This document shows, piece after piece, positions 1 through 7,450 of a DNA stretch of 49,172 nt. The stretch lies in assembly GCF_030064895.1 (NCBI RefSeq), contig NZ_JASJEB010000120.1, positions 1-49,172 of the forward strand. The letters run 5' to 3'. Position 1 is the stretch's first letter. Each line of letters opens with the position of its first letter. The DNA is from Crocosphaera sp. GTDB lineage: Bacteria; Cyanobacteriota; Cyanobacteriia; Cyanobacteriales; Microcystaceae. The notes under the pieces are model-generated. The model was not told the origin of the DNA. It worked only from the letters and a program-made list of their open reading frames with translations, and made no database searches. The translations under genes were made by a program, and so were the position numbers.

Positions 1-61
1 AGATTATATCTAGCTATTACTCCTTCTGCCTCCTGCCTTTCAACTCCTGCCTCTAACAAAA
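1..61. repeat. heptamer-type (STRR-like) repeat at the window edge
   Basis: The stretch holds tightly spaced copies of CTCCTGCC-like units (tctgcctcctgcctttcaac and then actcctgcctctaac), the pattern of cyanobacterial short tandemly repeated sequences. On the minus strand it begins immediately after the stop codon of the vWA-like gene ending at 62, so it may have created that stop. Confidence 0.5.
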
Positions 62-1354
62 CTAGGATTTTATTTGAAGGTGCAAGATGTCAGTATACTC
101 TTTTAACTTAGCAATCAACTTCAGGGTATGGGTTAAACGCTTTTTATTAATATTTTCTTCCATCGCTCCTCCTTCACTAATAATTAACACCCCTGCATAA
201 TTAAAATCCAGTTCCGTTAGTAATGTTTCTAAGGAAATAATTTCACAACCCAAACTATCCTTATAAAAATAAAATTGTGATTTTTTCATTTTAGGATATT
301 GAGAAAAATAATTAACCATAATTTTTTGAAAATTTCCTGATTCTTGTGCTGTTTTTGCTAATTGATAACAAAAATTTTGAAAAGGAAGCATAAATTTTGA
401 TGAATCTAATAGGAGCAGTAATTGTGTACGATTAACCCGTTTAGGAATCATGACGGGATGTAAGAAAAATCCCTGACGACTAATTTCAACAACGGTACCA
501 TTTACATCTAATTCAGTTGAAGTACCTTGACGAACTAAACACCTCGCTTGTCGCCAACTTTGTTTCATTTGCCGTGAAGTTAAGGGAAAATAATCAGGGG
601 TTAATTCATTAGGAAGAATAGCTATAACTTTACTGGTTTTTGACAAAATAATTTTCGGTCTGACGGCAGTTTTAATCAATAACAATACTCCATAAATTAA
701 TCCACTACTTCCCATCAATAAGCAAATTCCTATCAATAAAGGATGATGAGAATATGGTTCTGTCTCTACAACTTCAGAAACTTCAATTTTAGGATTTACT
801 TGAGGAGTATTAGAAGAATTTGTCCCATTAGGTGACGGGGTTGGTAAGGGAAGTATATCTGGGATGGTGTTTACCTGATTATCTAATGATTTTTTACGAT
901 TTTCATTTTCTTGAATTAAACTAAATGTTCCCCATCCTAAGAATAATAAACTTCCAACAAATATTAAACTTGTTTTCCAGTTCAACCTATTTTTTCCCCA
1001 ATTAAGAATCTTTTGTTTTAATAATTCTTCTCTAACTAAAATCGGGCTAGAATCATCAGGTATAAGACTATCTTCATCATCAGGTATAATACTATCTTCA
1101 TCTATAGTTTCTAAAACAAACTGTTGAAAATAAGTTTCAAATCTTAACTGATCTGAGTTAGATTTTACCCATAAAGCACAACAAAGTCGTTTAACAGTTT
1201 CTATATCTTTAATTTCCTCCTCTGTCAACTTAGATAAGGCTTCTATGAGTAACTGATATTCGCCAATACCTAATGGAAATTTAGCCTTTTGTAAACTACT
1301 AAATAATTCCCATAAAGGCAAGTCTCCTTGTTTGATACTATATTCATTATCCAT
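62..1354 (-). CDS. membrane-anchored vWA-like protein of a VMAP-type conflict module (SAV_2336 N-terminal-domain-related)
   Basis: 430 residues. A helical N-terminus (about 10-85, with LWELFSSLQKAKFPLGIGEY) resembles the SAV_2336-type region. Then come a short acidic tandem repeat (EDSIIPDD/EDSLIPDD, 86-101), a transmembrane helix near 128-146, a Pro/Ser/Asn-rich linker, a second transmembrane helix near 205-227, and a von Willebrand A-like domain from about 308. The segment LTSRQMKQSWRQARCLVRQG followed by NRTQLLLLLD is, from memory, the signature of vWA proteins that accompany MoxR and trypsin-like partners. The metal site is degenerate: D317-S-S-K-F instead of DxSxS. The protein stops at HLQIKS, before the WLNP/RW region I expect in the family, so the C-terminus is probably truncated by the heptamer repeat at 1-61. 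It lies 59 nt after the MoxR gene, with GGGAG upstream of ATG. The function as switch or sensor of the module is inferred. Confidence 0.65.
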   Translation of the reverse strand: MDNEYSIKQGDLPLWELFSSLQKAKFPLGIGEYQLLIEALSKLTEEEIKDIETVKRLCCALWVKSNSDQLRFETYFQQFVLETIDEDSIIPDDEDSLIPDDSSPILVREELLKQKILNWGKNRLNWKTSLIFVGSLLFLGWGTFSLIQENENRKKSLDNQVNTIPDILPLPTPSPNGTNSSNTPQVNPKIEVSEVVETEPYSHHPLLIGICLLMGSSGLIYGVLLLIKTAVRPKIILSKTSKVIAILPNELTPDYFPLTSRQMKQSWRQARCLVRQGTSTELDVNGTVVEISRQGFFLHPVMIPKRVNRTQLLLLLDSSKFMLPFQNFCYQLAKTAQESGNFQKIMVNYFSQYPKMKKSQFYFYKDSLGCEIISLETLLTELDFNYAGVLIISEGGAMEENINKKRLTHTLKLIAKLKEYTDILHLQIKS

Positions 1355-1413
1355 TAATTACCATCTCCCTTAATTAGTGTAAAAATTCAAGCAAATTAAT
1401 AAATTACCCATTA

Positions 1414-2391
1414 TCAATTAATCCCATATTTTTGACAATCATCATAACTTTTTAATAAGACTCCTGCAAAGGGAAGTTTACCCTCTTTTAACTGCGGTAC
1501 AATGTTTTCTGATGGTTCTTCTATTATTAGTTTAACCCAGTCTAATAACTCACTGGTACTCACTTTTTTTCTATTTTTTCCTTTATCGATTTCCATTTGG
1601 TTTCTTAATTTGATAAACCGTTTAATTCCTTGTTTAATTATCTCTTGATTCTTTTCTTTCTCCTGGCTTAAATGAGCTTCAATTATCTTAATCAACTGTT
1701 GTTCATCAGGAAATTTTAAGTAATGGAATAGGCAACGACGAAGAAAAGCATCTGGTAAATCTTTTTCATCATTGCTGGTAATGAAAACAATAGGACAATT
1801 CTCATTTTTAGCCTTAATCCATCTCTTACTATCATTAGTCTTTCTCTCTTTTACCTCAAATATTTTTTGGTCTAATTCTAATAGTAAATCATTAGGAAAA
1901 TCTAAATCAGCTTTATCAATTTCATCAATTAAGACCACAGTTTTTTGTTGGTTCTGAAAGGCTTTTCCTAATGCACCAAATTGAATATACTTTTCCATGT
2001 CTTCCTCTTGATTTAAACCTCGCTCTTCAAGGGACTGTTCTTTATTGGGGACTTGACTTAATGCTGCTAATTGAGCATCTCGTAATCGTGCTACATTATC
2101 AAAAGTATAAAGTCCCTCTTTTGCTGAAGAAGTTGACTTAATATACCAAGGTTCAAAGGGTAAATTAAGCTCATAAACGACAGCTAAAGCTAACTGTGTT
2201 TTGCCACAACCTGGTTCTCCTTTTAATAGTAAAGGACGCTCCAATTTGATTGCCCAATTAACCACTTCTACTAATTCTTTACTCGGTAAATAAGGCAACA
2301 GTTTTTGTCCCGTCTTTTCGTTAAATTTCTCGATGTCCTCAGTTGATGGTCGCTTTGTTCCCCGATAGGTTAAATTTAATAACTCAGCCAT
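1414..2391 (-). CDS. MoxR-family AAA+ ATPase
   Basis: A MoxR-type AAA+ ATPase, expected to act as a chaperone-like remodeller together with the vWA protein. Visible motifs, numbered from the ATG at 2391: Walker A GEPGCGKT at 58-65, Walker B VVLIDEID with D156-E157, sensor 1 FITSND, and a paired arginine finger FLRRC. The reading frame is open to a TTG at 2412, but ATG 2391 is preferred because AGGAG sits 8 nt upstream. This start overlaps the protease gene by 16 nt, which implies translational coupling. The C-terminal third is a helical lid rich in Lys and Glu, as in other MoxR proteins. ATPase identity is very likely; the role in a conflict module is inferred from the neighbours. Confidence 0.85.
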   Translation of the reverse strand: MAELLNLTYRGTKRPSTEDIEKFNEKTGQKLLPYLPSKELVEVVNWAIKLERPLLLKGEPGCGKTQLALAVVYELNLPFEPWYIKSTSSAKEGLYTFDNVARLRDAQLAALSQVPNKEQSLEERGLNQEEDMEKYIQFGALGKAFQNQQKTVVLIDEIDKADLDFPNDLLLELDQKIFEVKERKTNDSKRWIKAKNENCPIVFITSNDEKDLPDAFLRRCLFHYLKFPDEQQLIKIIEAHLSQEKEKNQEIIKQGIKRFIKLRNQMEIDKGKNRKKVSTSELLDWVKLIIEEPSENIVPQLKEGKLPFAGVLLKSYDDCQKYGIN

Positions 2392-3755
2392 TTTTTTGAC
2401 TCCTGAAACCAATTCAAATCACAACGAGCGCAAATTTCATCTAGGGTTAGGACTGGAATCCCTCCTTCTGTTTCTTCAAGAAATGTGTCCACTTCTTCAT
2501 CAATTTCTTCTACTAATTCTTCTGGTAATTCCTCTCTTTCAAAAGTTGACCAATTTAGCAAATCACTTTCACTAAATTCTTTGAGTTTCGGAATTTTCAA
2601 TTGATAATACTCTTCTTTCGCTTTCTCAATTTTATCTTGAAATAATTGAGTGGATTCTCCTATTTTTCCTTCATAATCAATTAAAAAGAAAAATAACTTA
2701 TTTAGACCTTCTTCTTTCTTTTGAATATTCATTAATAGAGGTTGCCACAATTTTTCTAAAATCTTCCTCAAATTTTCTCCTCCCACATAATCTACATTAT
2801 GAAAAATAATAATCACATTTCTACTTTCTAAGCATTGCTCAATTTTTTTGGCAATTTCTTCTAAAGTTGCTTTCTTAGGATCTACATGAAACTGTCGACA
2901 AAGCTCTCTAGTGAGAACACTTTTATCCAGTTTTCGTCCTCGACGATCTAATTCTATAATTACGTATAGACTCAAATCATGATCTTCTAAATGATTTTTC
3001 AATAATAAGTTTAATAACCATTTCTGACCATATTCTGGGGGGCCATGAATTAATAAAGCTGCTGTTTGAACAGATTTAATTAGTTTCTGAAAAAGTTTCA
3101 CTTGCTTTTGATAGCCTAACTTAACTAAGGTTTTATATAATTTTTCACTATCTACAAATTTCCAAATATTTTCTAATTCTTCTATTGCTAATGCCAGTCC
3201 TTTTTTCTCACCTTGACGATGACTAGCTACTGCTATCACTTCGCCACTTTCCGGCTCAACAATAGGTGAACCACTACAACCTCTCTGTAACCCATTTTCT
3301 CCAACAATATTCAAATCCCATCCTTGTATTCTCTTCCCTAGAAACTGTGATTGAATAATCACCGGATTTCCAATTTCTCCCTGACTTGGTTTTAGGAAAT
3401 ATTGTAATTGCTCTGTTCCAGACTGCTGAAACCCATGATATCCTGCTGTCATAAAATCTTTGGTCATAGCCCCTTCTTTTCCTAACTTTAGAGAGAGTTT
3501 TCTTTTTAATCCTTCCACCCTCACCACTGCTAAATCTAATCCCGTATCTTCTCCTGATACTATTACTATTCCCGACTTTCCATCTACTTGTATAAATTCC
3601 TCCCCCCCTATTTCCGTTACTACATGAGCGCAAGTCACTATATAACTTATTCCCCATTGACTTTTAACCACAAATCCCGTCCCAAATCCGCTATTATCTG
3701 GTTCTTTACTGGTTATTAAGACTATGGATTCTTGTAACTTTTCTGGAGTCATCAT
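2376..3755 (-). CDS. trypsin-like serine protease with C-terminal degenerate P-loop (iSTAND-like) domain
   Basis: 459 residues without a signal peptide, so probably cytosolic. Residues 1-200 form a trypsin-fold peptidase with all three catalytic residues in place: H44 in TCAHVV, D74 in GLDLAVV and S161 in GCSGSPI. From about 205 a second domain begins with KLFQKLIKSVQTAALLIHGP and a loop GPPEYGQKWLL (238-248) where a P-loop would be. It resembles an ORC/STAND-like P-loop whose lysine is displaced, as in the inactive STAND domains described for VMAP-type systems. The tail is acidic (EELPEELVEEIDEEVDTFLE). Start ATG has AGGA about 9 nt upstream and lies 19 nt after the small Trypco1-like gene. 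The likely role is a protease effector or processing factor controlled by the MoxR and vWA partners; this is inference. Confidence 0.8.
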   Translation of the reverse strand: MMTPEKLQESIVLITSKEPDNSGFGTGFVVKSQWGISYIVTCAHVVTEIGGEEFIQVDGKSGIVIVSGEDTGLDLAVVRVEGLKRKLSLKLGKEGAMTKDFMTAGYHGFQQSGTEQLQYFLKPSQGEIGNPVIIQSQFLGKRIQGWDLNIVGENGLQRGCSGSPIVEPESGEVIAVASHRQGEKKGLALAIEELENIWKFVDSEKLYKTLVKLGYQKQVKLFQKLIKSVQTAALLIHGPPEYGQKWLLNLLLKNHLEDHDLSLYVIIELDRRGRKLDKSVLTRELCRQFHVDPKKATLEEIAKKIEQCLESRNVIIIFHNVDYVGGENLRKILEKLWQPLLMNIQKKEEGLNKLFFFLIDYEGKIGESTQLFQDKIEKAKEEYYQLKIPKLKEFSESDLLNWSTFEREELPEELVEEIDEEVDTFLEETEGGIPVLTLDEICARCDLNWFQESKKWLSY

Positions 3756-3774
3756 CTATTTTTCCTGCTTTTAT

Positions 3775-4095
3775 TTATTCTTGAGTTCTTTGCGGTTTTA
3801 AGGTCAATTTAACTTTTAAATTGGCACTGGCTGTTGATTTAGTTATATAAAGATTACCTTCTCCTGTAAAACTTAAGCCTATTTCCACTTCTGCTCCTTC
3901 TACCATTACTTCTTCATTTAATTTTTCCCAAGCTTTTACTATAGGACGACAACTATTGACTAACAATGGTTCTACCATGTCAAATGTTGTTTTTACTTTT
4001 TGGGCTAAACCTCCTGATATTGGTTCTAATTCCTCCCCTGGTACTTCTACCTCTACTAAGGTTCCATCTTCTAATTTAATTAGTTTTTTTCCCAT
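3775..4095 (-). CDS. Trypco1 / CU044_2847-family small protein (trypsin-co-occurring)
   Basis: 106 residues. The N-terminus MGKKLIKLEDGTLVEVEVPG followed by a stretch of about 90 residues ending in a beta-rich EIGLSFTGEGNLYITKSTAS matches what I know of the trypsin-co-occurring domain 1 family: small beta-rich proteins encoded just before trypsin-like proteases in bacterial conflict loci. No catalytic residues or membrane segment are visible. Its ATG lies inside the end of a truncated upstream frame (20-nt overlap) and its stop is 19 nt before the protease start, so the genes are probably co-translated. The biochemical role is unknown; partner of the protease is the working guess. Confidence 0.75.
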   Translation of the reverse strand: MGKKLIKLEDGTLVEVEVPGEELEPISGGLAQKVKTTFDMVEPLLVNSCRPIVKAWEKLNEEVMVEGAEVEIGLSFTGEGNLYITKSTASANLKVKLTLKPQRTQE

Positions 4096-4228
4096 TTTCT
4101 TTCCTTTTTTTGGTTTCTTTTCTTTGGTTTAAAGCCAGAGCTATCGCTTCTCTAACTAAGTTTAATCTTTCTTGTCTTGGTAACAACATTAGTTCTTCCA
4201 TTACCGATTGCTCTAACCTAATTTTTGA
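4076..4228 (-). pseudogene. 3' fragment of a small helical, antitoxin-like gene cut by the IS element
   Basis: An open frame enters from the right end of the IS200/IS605 element and ends at a TAA at 4076, overlapping the start of the Trypco1-like gene by 20 nt. It reads SKIRLEQSVMEELMLLPRQE and continues with RLNLVREAIALALNQ and a lysine-rich tail. The helical LPxxERLxLVREAI pattern is common in small cyanobacterial antitoxins. An in-frame TAG lies inside the element's terminal hairpin (4250-4252), so the 5' part was lost or separated by the insertion. An internal ATG (4199-4201) could still give a 41-residue peptide. Identity is tentative. Confidence 0.4.
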
Positions 4229-4231
4229 CAC

Positions 4232-4263
4232 TCTCCTGATTCCGCTACGCTAAAATCAGGAGA
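4232..4263. repeat. right-end hairpin of the IS200/IS605 element
   Basis: Perfect 10-bp inverted repeat (tctcctgatt at 4232-4241, aatcaggaga at 4254-4263) with a 12-nt loop. It sits about 80 nt downstream of the tnpB stop, at the junction with the truncated antitoxin-like frame. Confidence 0.65.
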
Positions 4264-4340
4264 TTCTTTCCTCACAGACTCTTATCTAGCCAATCAGAAA
4301 TTGACCCCGACAGAACGTCTCCGAAAGCTTCTTGATGCAG

Positions 4341-5534
4341 TCACTCATGGGGGAAACCCCCAAGACCGCGCTGCATCGCATTTTTATTCACGGGCTGCCC
4401 GACCGCTACTAGACCTCGATTTCTTATTACTTGACTAGCCGCTACATCACGATTTGTTTGATACCCACAATAAGGACAATTATGAATCCTATCTGATAGA
4501 TTCTTTTTGCTTGTTTGGGTATTACAATTAGGACAAATTTGACTGGTATAATCTTTATCTACTTTCAAAAAATAGACATCTCTTTTCCAGCAGACATAAG
4601 CTAAGATGTGGAAAAACTGACCAAAACTAGCATCCTTAGTATGCTTGCCAAACATTCCTTTAGCCCATGCTTTGAAGTTAATATCTTCGACAAATATCAT
4701 TCCAGCTTGATCACACAAATGATGAGCTAGTTTAAAATGCCAGTCTTTTCTGGTATCGTGGATCTTTTGATAAATTCTAGCTATTTTAGTTTGGAGTTTT
4801 TGCCAATTATTAGACCCCTTTTTCTTGTTTTTTAATCTTTTTTGCAGTGATTTCAACTGGCCATAAAGTTGATTAAAAAACCGAGGTCTTTTAACTAATT
4901 CCCCCTCGCTATTAGCTAAATAAGAATCGAGTCCGATATCTACTCCTAAAGGATATCCCTGTATAGGAGTTTCAGGAACATTAACAGCTAACTGATAAAT
5001 TAACTGGACAAAATACCCTGATGCTCGTTTGACTACCCTAATTTGTTTCAATAGAAAACCATCTCTGATTGGTCTAGACATCCTCATATTAACCTTCCCA
5101 ATTTTAGGAAGTTTTACCCAACCATCTCCTACCCATTCTTGTTTCACTGATGGGTAGAGAAAACTTCTCATTTTCTTTTTAAAGCGAGGAAACCCGAAAC
5201 CTCTTTCCCACATATTGACAAAAGCAGCCTCTAGAGTTCTTAAGGTCTGTTGTAGGATTTGGGAATGAGGTTCTTTTAATTCAAGATAGGTTTTCTTAGC
5301 TTCTGTTAAAGATTTGCACTGAGAATTATAGGTAGGTCTAGGAGTATCTGGACTAATGATATATTCAGAATGAATTGAACAAGCATTGATAGGAGACTTG
5401 CGACTATTAACCCAATCTTTTCTATCTCGAAGTGCATAGTTATAAACTTTTCTGCACGTTTCAAGATACATCTCAATCTTTTGGACTTGAGACTTTTTAG
5501 GTTTGAGTTTGTAGTCGTACGTCATAGTTATCAT
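4341..5534 (-). CDS. tnpB: TnpB, RNA-guided RuvC-like nuclease of IS200/IS605 (OrfB)
   Basis: 397 residues from the ATG at 5534 (MITMTYDYKLKPKK, the usual TnpB opening); a GTG at 5552 and an ATG at 5525 are alternatives. The RuvC active site looks intact: D199 in GVDIG, E283 in FVEDI and D363 in TNRDVAASQ. The zinc ribbon CPNC...CPYC (C334, C337, C353, C356) lies between the last two. TnpB is a transposon-encoded endonuclease guided by an RNA made from the element's 3' end and tends to keep the element in its donor site. The length is normal, and no frameshift is seen, so it may be active. Its strand is the same as the module downstream, and readthrough from it could transcribe 4095-62. Confidence 0.9.
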   Translation of the reverse strand: MITMTYDYKLKPKKSQVQKIEMYLETCRKVYNYALRDRKDWVNSRKSPINACSIHSEYIISPDTPRPTYNSQCKSLTEAKKTYLELKEPHSQILQQTLRTLEAAFVNMWERGFGFPRFKKKMRSFLYPSVKQEWVGDGWVKLPKIGKVNMRMSRPIRDGFLLKQIRVVKRASGYFVQLIYQLAVNVPETPIQGYPLGVDIGLDSYLANSEGELVKRPRFFNQLYGQLKSLQKRLKNKKKGSNNWQKLQTKIARIYQKIHDTRKDWHFKLAHHLCDQAGMIFVEDINFKAWAKGMFGKHTKDASFGQFFHILAYVCWKRDVYFLKVDKDYTSQICPNCNTQTSKKNLSDRIHNCPYCGYQTNRDVAASQVIRNRGLVAVGQPVNKNAMQRGLGGFPHE

Positions 5535-5587
5535 GCTATCATTATAACACACTTAATAAAAATAACAGCACTTATTAAGGAATATTA

Positions 5588-5640
5588 ACGGGCAATAAAT
5601 TACCCGTGTTGCGCTACATCTCCCACTTGAAAGATGGGAG
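5588..5640. repeat. left-end hairpins of the IS200/IS605 element
   Basis: Two short stems upstream of tnpB: acggg/cccgt at 5588-5592 and 5603-5607, and ctccca/tgggag at 5620-5625 and 5635-5640 with a 9-nt loop. These are typical of a left end with subterminal hairpins. The exact cleavage site is not visible to me. Confidence 0.45.
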
Positions 5641-5762
5641 CTTTGCGCTGCCCGCGTTTTTCTGTAACCTAACCAAGCACTATCTATTTGCGAGGGGATC
5701 ATCTAAACCTGTATTGTTGATATACGGGACAATAGCAAGCATTTTATGGATAAAAGGTTACT

Positions 5763-6143
5763 ATGTCAAGACGAAAAAAGAATTTTCCCTGTGGACATAA
5801 AGGGTATGGTCAAAAGTGTCATCGTTGCGCCCAACAAGATAGGGTCCGGCAGGAAAAACAAAACAAAAAAAATACTTGGGAAGAAACCTTTAACAAAGAT
5901 CCCATTAATTTAAAACCCTTCCCTAAAAATGTTGTGCTTAAAGCCCGTCAAATTCTTCAAGGACTCGCTAACCAACAAGATTATCGCAGTTTTCACGGGA
6001 AACGGCTACGACACGATCGCTTTATTATTAGCATTCCTGTGACTAGACACTATCGCTTAATTTGTCGGGATCATGGAAGTTTTCTCACCCCAGAAGCGGT
6101 TGTTTCCCACGAAGATTATAATGTATGTAAACCCGGCCATTAA
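5763..6143 (+). CDS. small zinc-binding protein of cyanobacteria (DUF7682-like)
   Basis: 126 residues. The N-terminus MSRRKKNFPCGHKGYGQKCH carries a compact Cys/His knuckle (C10, H12, C19, H20, C23), followed by a basic Gln/Lys-rich linker. The C-terminal half has conserved-looking residues (RSFHGKRLRHDRFIISIPVT, then YRLICRD), the pattern of small ribonuclease-barrel/ParE-like folds, but I cannot assign an activity. It is found next to cysteine desulfurase-type genes in cyanobacteria as far as I recall. It lies 61 nt upstream of the desulfurase gene here and may be cotranscribed. The function is unknown. Confidence 0.6.
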   Translation: MSRRKKNFPCGHKGYGQKCHRCAQQDRVRQEKQNKKNTWEETFNKDPINLKPFPKNVVLKARQILQGLANQQDYRSFHGKRLRHDRFIISIPVTRHYRLICRDHGSFLTPEAVVSHEDYNVCKPGH

Positions 6144-6204
6144 AATACACTACTACTGCCTAAGATCACTACTTCCTAGCTAACAAGATTCTTGTGAGAC
6201 CATA

Positions 6205-7383
6205 ATGCAAATTTATTTAGACTATAGCGCAACAACTCCCCCTCGTTCAGAGGTGGTTAATTACGTCAAAAAAATTCTCACAGAAGAATGGGGAAACCCC
6301 TCTAGTCTGCATCAGTGGGGACAACGGGCAGCTATGAGTTTAGAAATGGCAAGGACTCAAGTTGCTTATCTTCTCAATGCAGTTGATCCTGAATCGATTA
6401 TTTTTACATCGGGGGGAACAGAAGCAGATAATCTGGCTATTTTAGGTATTGCTGGGCAGTATAGCACACCCCAACATCTGATTATTTCTAGTGTTGAACA
6501 TCCAGCTATTAGTGAACCGGTGCGCCGTTTAGAAGCGCAAGGATGGGAAGTTACTCGCTTACCGGTGAATCGTCAAGGGAGAATTAATCCTTTGCATTTA
6601 AAAGCTGCTATTCAATCGAATACTGTGCTTATTTCCATTATTCATGGTCAAAGCGAGGTAGGAACCGTGCAACCCATTGAAGAATTAGGGAATATTGCTC
6701 GTAATCATGGCATTCTCTTCCATACCGACGCAGTACAAACCGCAGGAAGAGTCAAAATTGATCTGCAACGACTACCTATTGATTTATTATCCCTTTCTGC
6801 CCACAAAATTTATGGTGTTCAAGGGGCCGGGGCCTTATATGTGCGTCCAGGAATCGAAATTGATCCCTTAGTTTTGGGTGGTGGCCAAGAAGGCAAAAAA
6901 CGCTCAGGAACCCAAGCAGTGGCAATTATTGCAGGGTTTGGACTGGCTGCTGAATTAGCTGCCACAGAGATGATAAAAGAAAGTTCTCGCTTAATAGGAT
7001 TACGCGATCGCCTCTTTGATTTGATGGCGGATTGTCCTTATTTGGTTCCCACAGGAGATAGATTATATCGTCTTCCTCATCATATTAGTTTTGTAATTCA
7101 AAACTCTTTGCAAACAGGTGAAACGGAAAAAATTACAGGAAAAATGATTGTCCGTCAGATGAATTTAGCCGGAATTGCTATTAGTGCAGGTTCTGCTTGT
7201 CATAGTGGTAAATTAAGTCCCAGTCCGATTTTATCGGCCATGGGTTACTCGGAAAAAGAAGGGTTAAGGGGTATTCGTTTAACATTAGGAAAAGAAACAA
7301 CCCTAGAAGATATTGATTGGACAGCAATGGTATTAAAACAAGTGTTAAACCGTTTAATACCACAATTAGCTATTGCAAAGTAA
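6205..7383 (+). CDS. cysteine desulfurase, NifS/IscS-type, PLP-dependent
   Basis: 392 residues, full length for the class V aminotransferase fold. The cofactor lysine is K201 in SLSAHKIYG, the PLP-stacking region HTDAVQ is present, and the catalytic cysteine is C332 in SAGSACHSGK, on a short loop as in group I desulfurases. The enzyme takes sulfur from cysteine as a persulfide for Fe-S clusters, thiamine or tRNA thiolation. No iscU/nifU-like scaffold gene lies nearby, so the specific pathway is unclear. A HIP1 site lies inside the gene (7004). It follows the zinc-binding protein gene on the same strand. Confidence 0.92.
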   Translation: MQIYLDYSATTPPRSEVVNYVKKILTEEWGNPSSLHQWGQRAAMSLEMARTQVAYLLNAVDPESIIFTSGGTEADNLAILGIAGQYSTPQHLIISSVEHPAISEPVRRLEAQGWEVTRLPVNRQGRINPLHLKAAIQSNTVLISIIHGQSEVGTVQPIEELGNIARNHGILFHTDAVQTAGRVKIDLQRLPIDLLSLSAHKIYGVQGAGALYVRPGIEIDPLVLGGGQEGKKRSGTQAVAIIAGFGLAAELAATEMIKESSRLIGLRDRLFDLMADCPYLVPTGDRLYRLPHHISFVIQNSLQTGETEKITGKMIVRQMNLAGIAISAGSACHSGKLSPSPILSAMGYSEKEGLRGIRLTLGKETTLEDIDWTAMVLKQVLNRLIPQLAIAK

Positions 7384-7450
7384 ACTTTCTGATGATTCTA
7401 ATCTGGGAAATTGAGCTATCATATAGCAATTAGTCGTCAATTTTAAGAAT

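Larger units (their letters stand above)
4226..5655 (-). mobile_element. tnpB-only IS200/IS605-family element (IS1341 type)
   Basis: It contains one gene, tnpB, and no tnpA. Subterminal hairpins lie at both ends, as in this family: a 10-bp stem at 4232-4241/4254-4263 downstream of tnpB, and stems at 5588-5607 and 5620-5640 upstream. There are no inverted terminal repeats or target duplications, as expected for this single-strand transposition family. The tnpB 3' end carries a GGGGGTTTCCCCC hairpin (about 4351-4363) inside the coding sequence, where the omega/reRNA of TnpB is usually encoded. The outer boundaries are approximate. Confidence 0.7.

Noticed and set aside
1772-1957. Plus-strand 61-residue hydrophobic frame within the MoxR gene
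   Set aside because: Fully antisense to conserved Walker B and sensor motifs of the MoxR ATPase.
3274-3657. Minus-strand alternative frame inside the protease gene
   Set aside because: The other frame has the catalytic triad and coupling; this one is very rich in Arg, Gly and Ser, typical of a shadow.
5606-5800. Plus-strand frame of 64 residues at the left end of the tnpB element
   Set aside because: It starts within the element's hairpins, overlaps the next gene's start, and resembles no protein; most likely chance.
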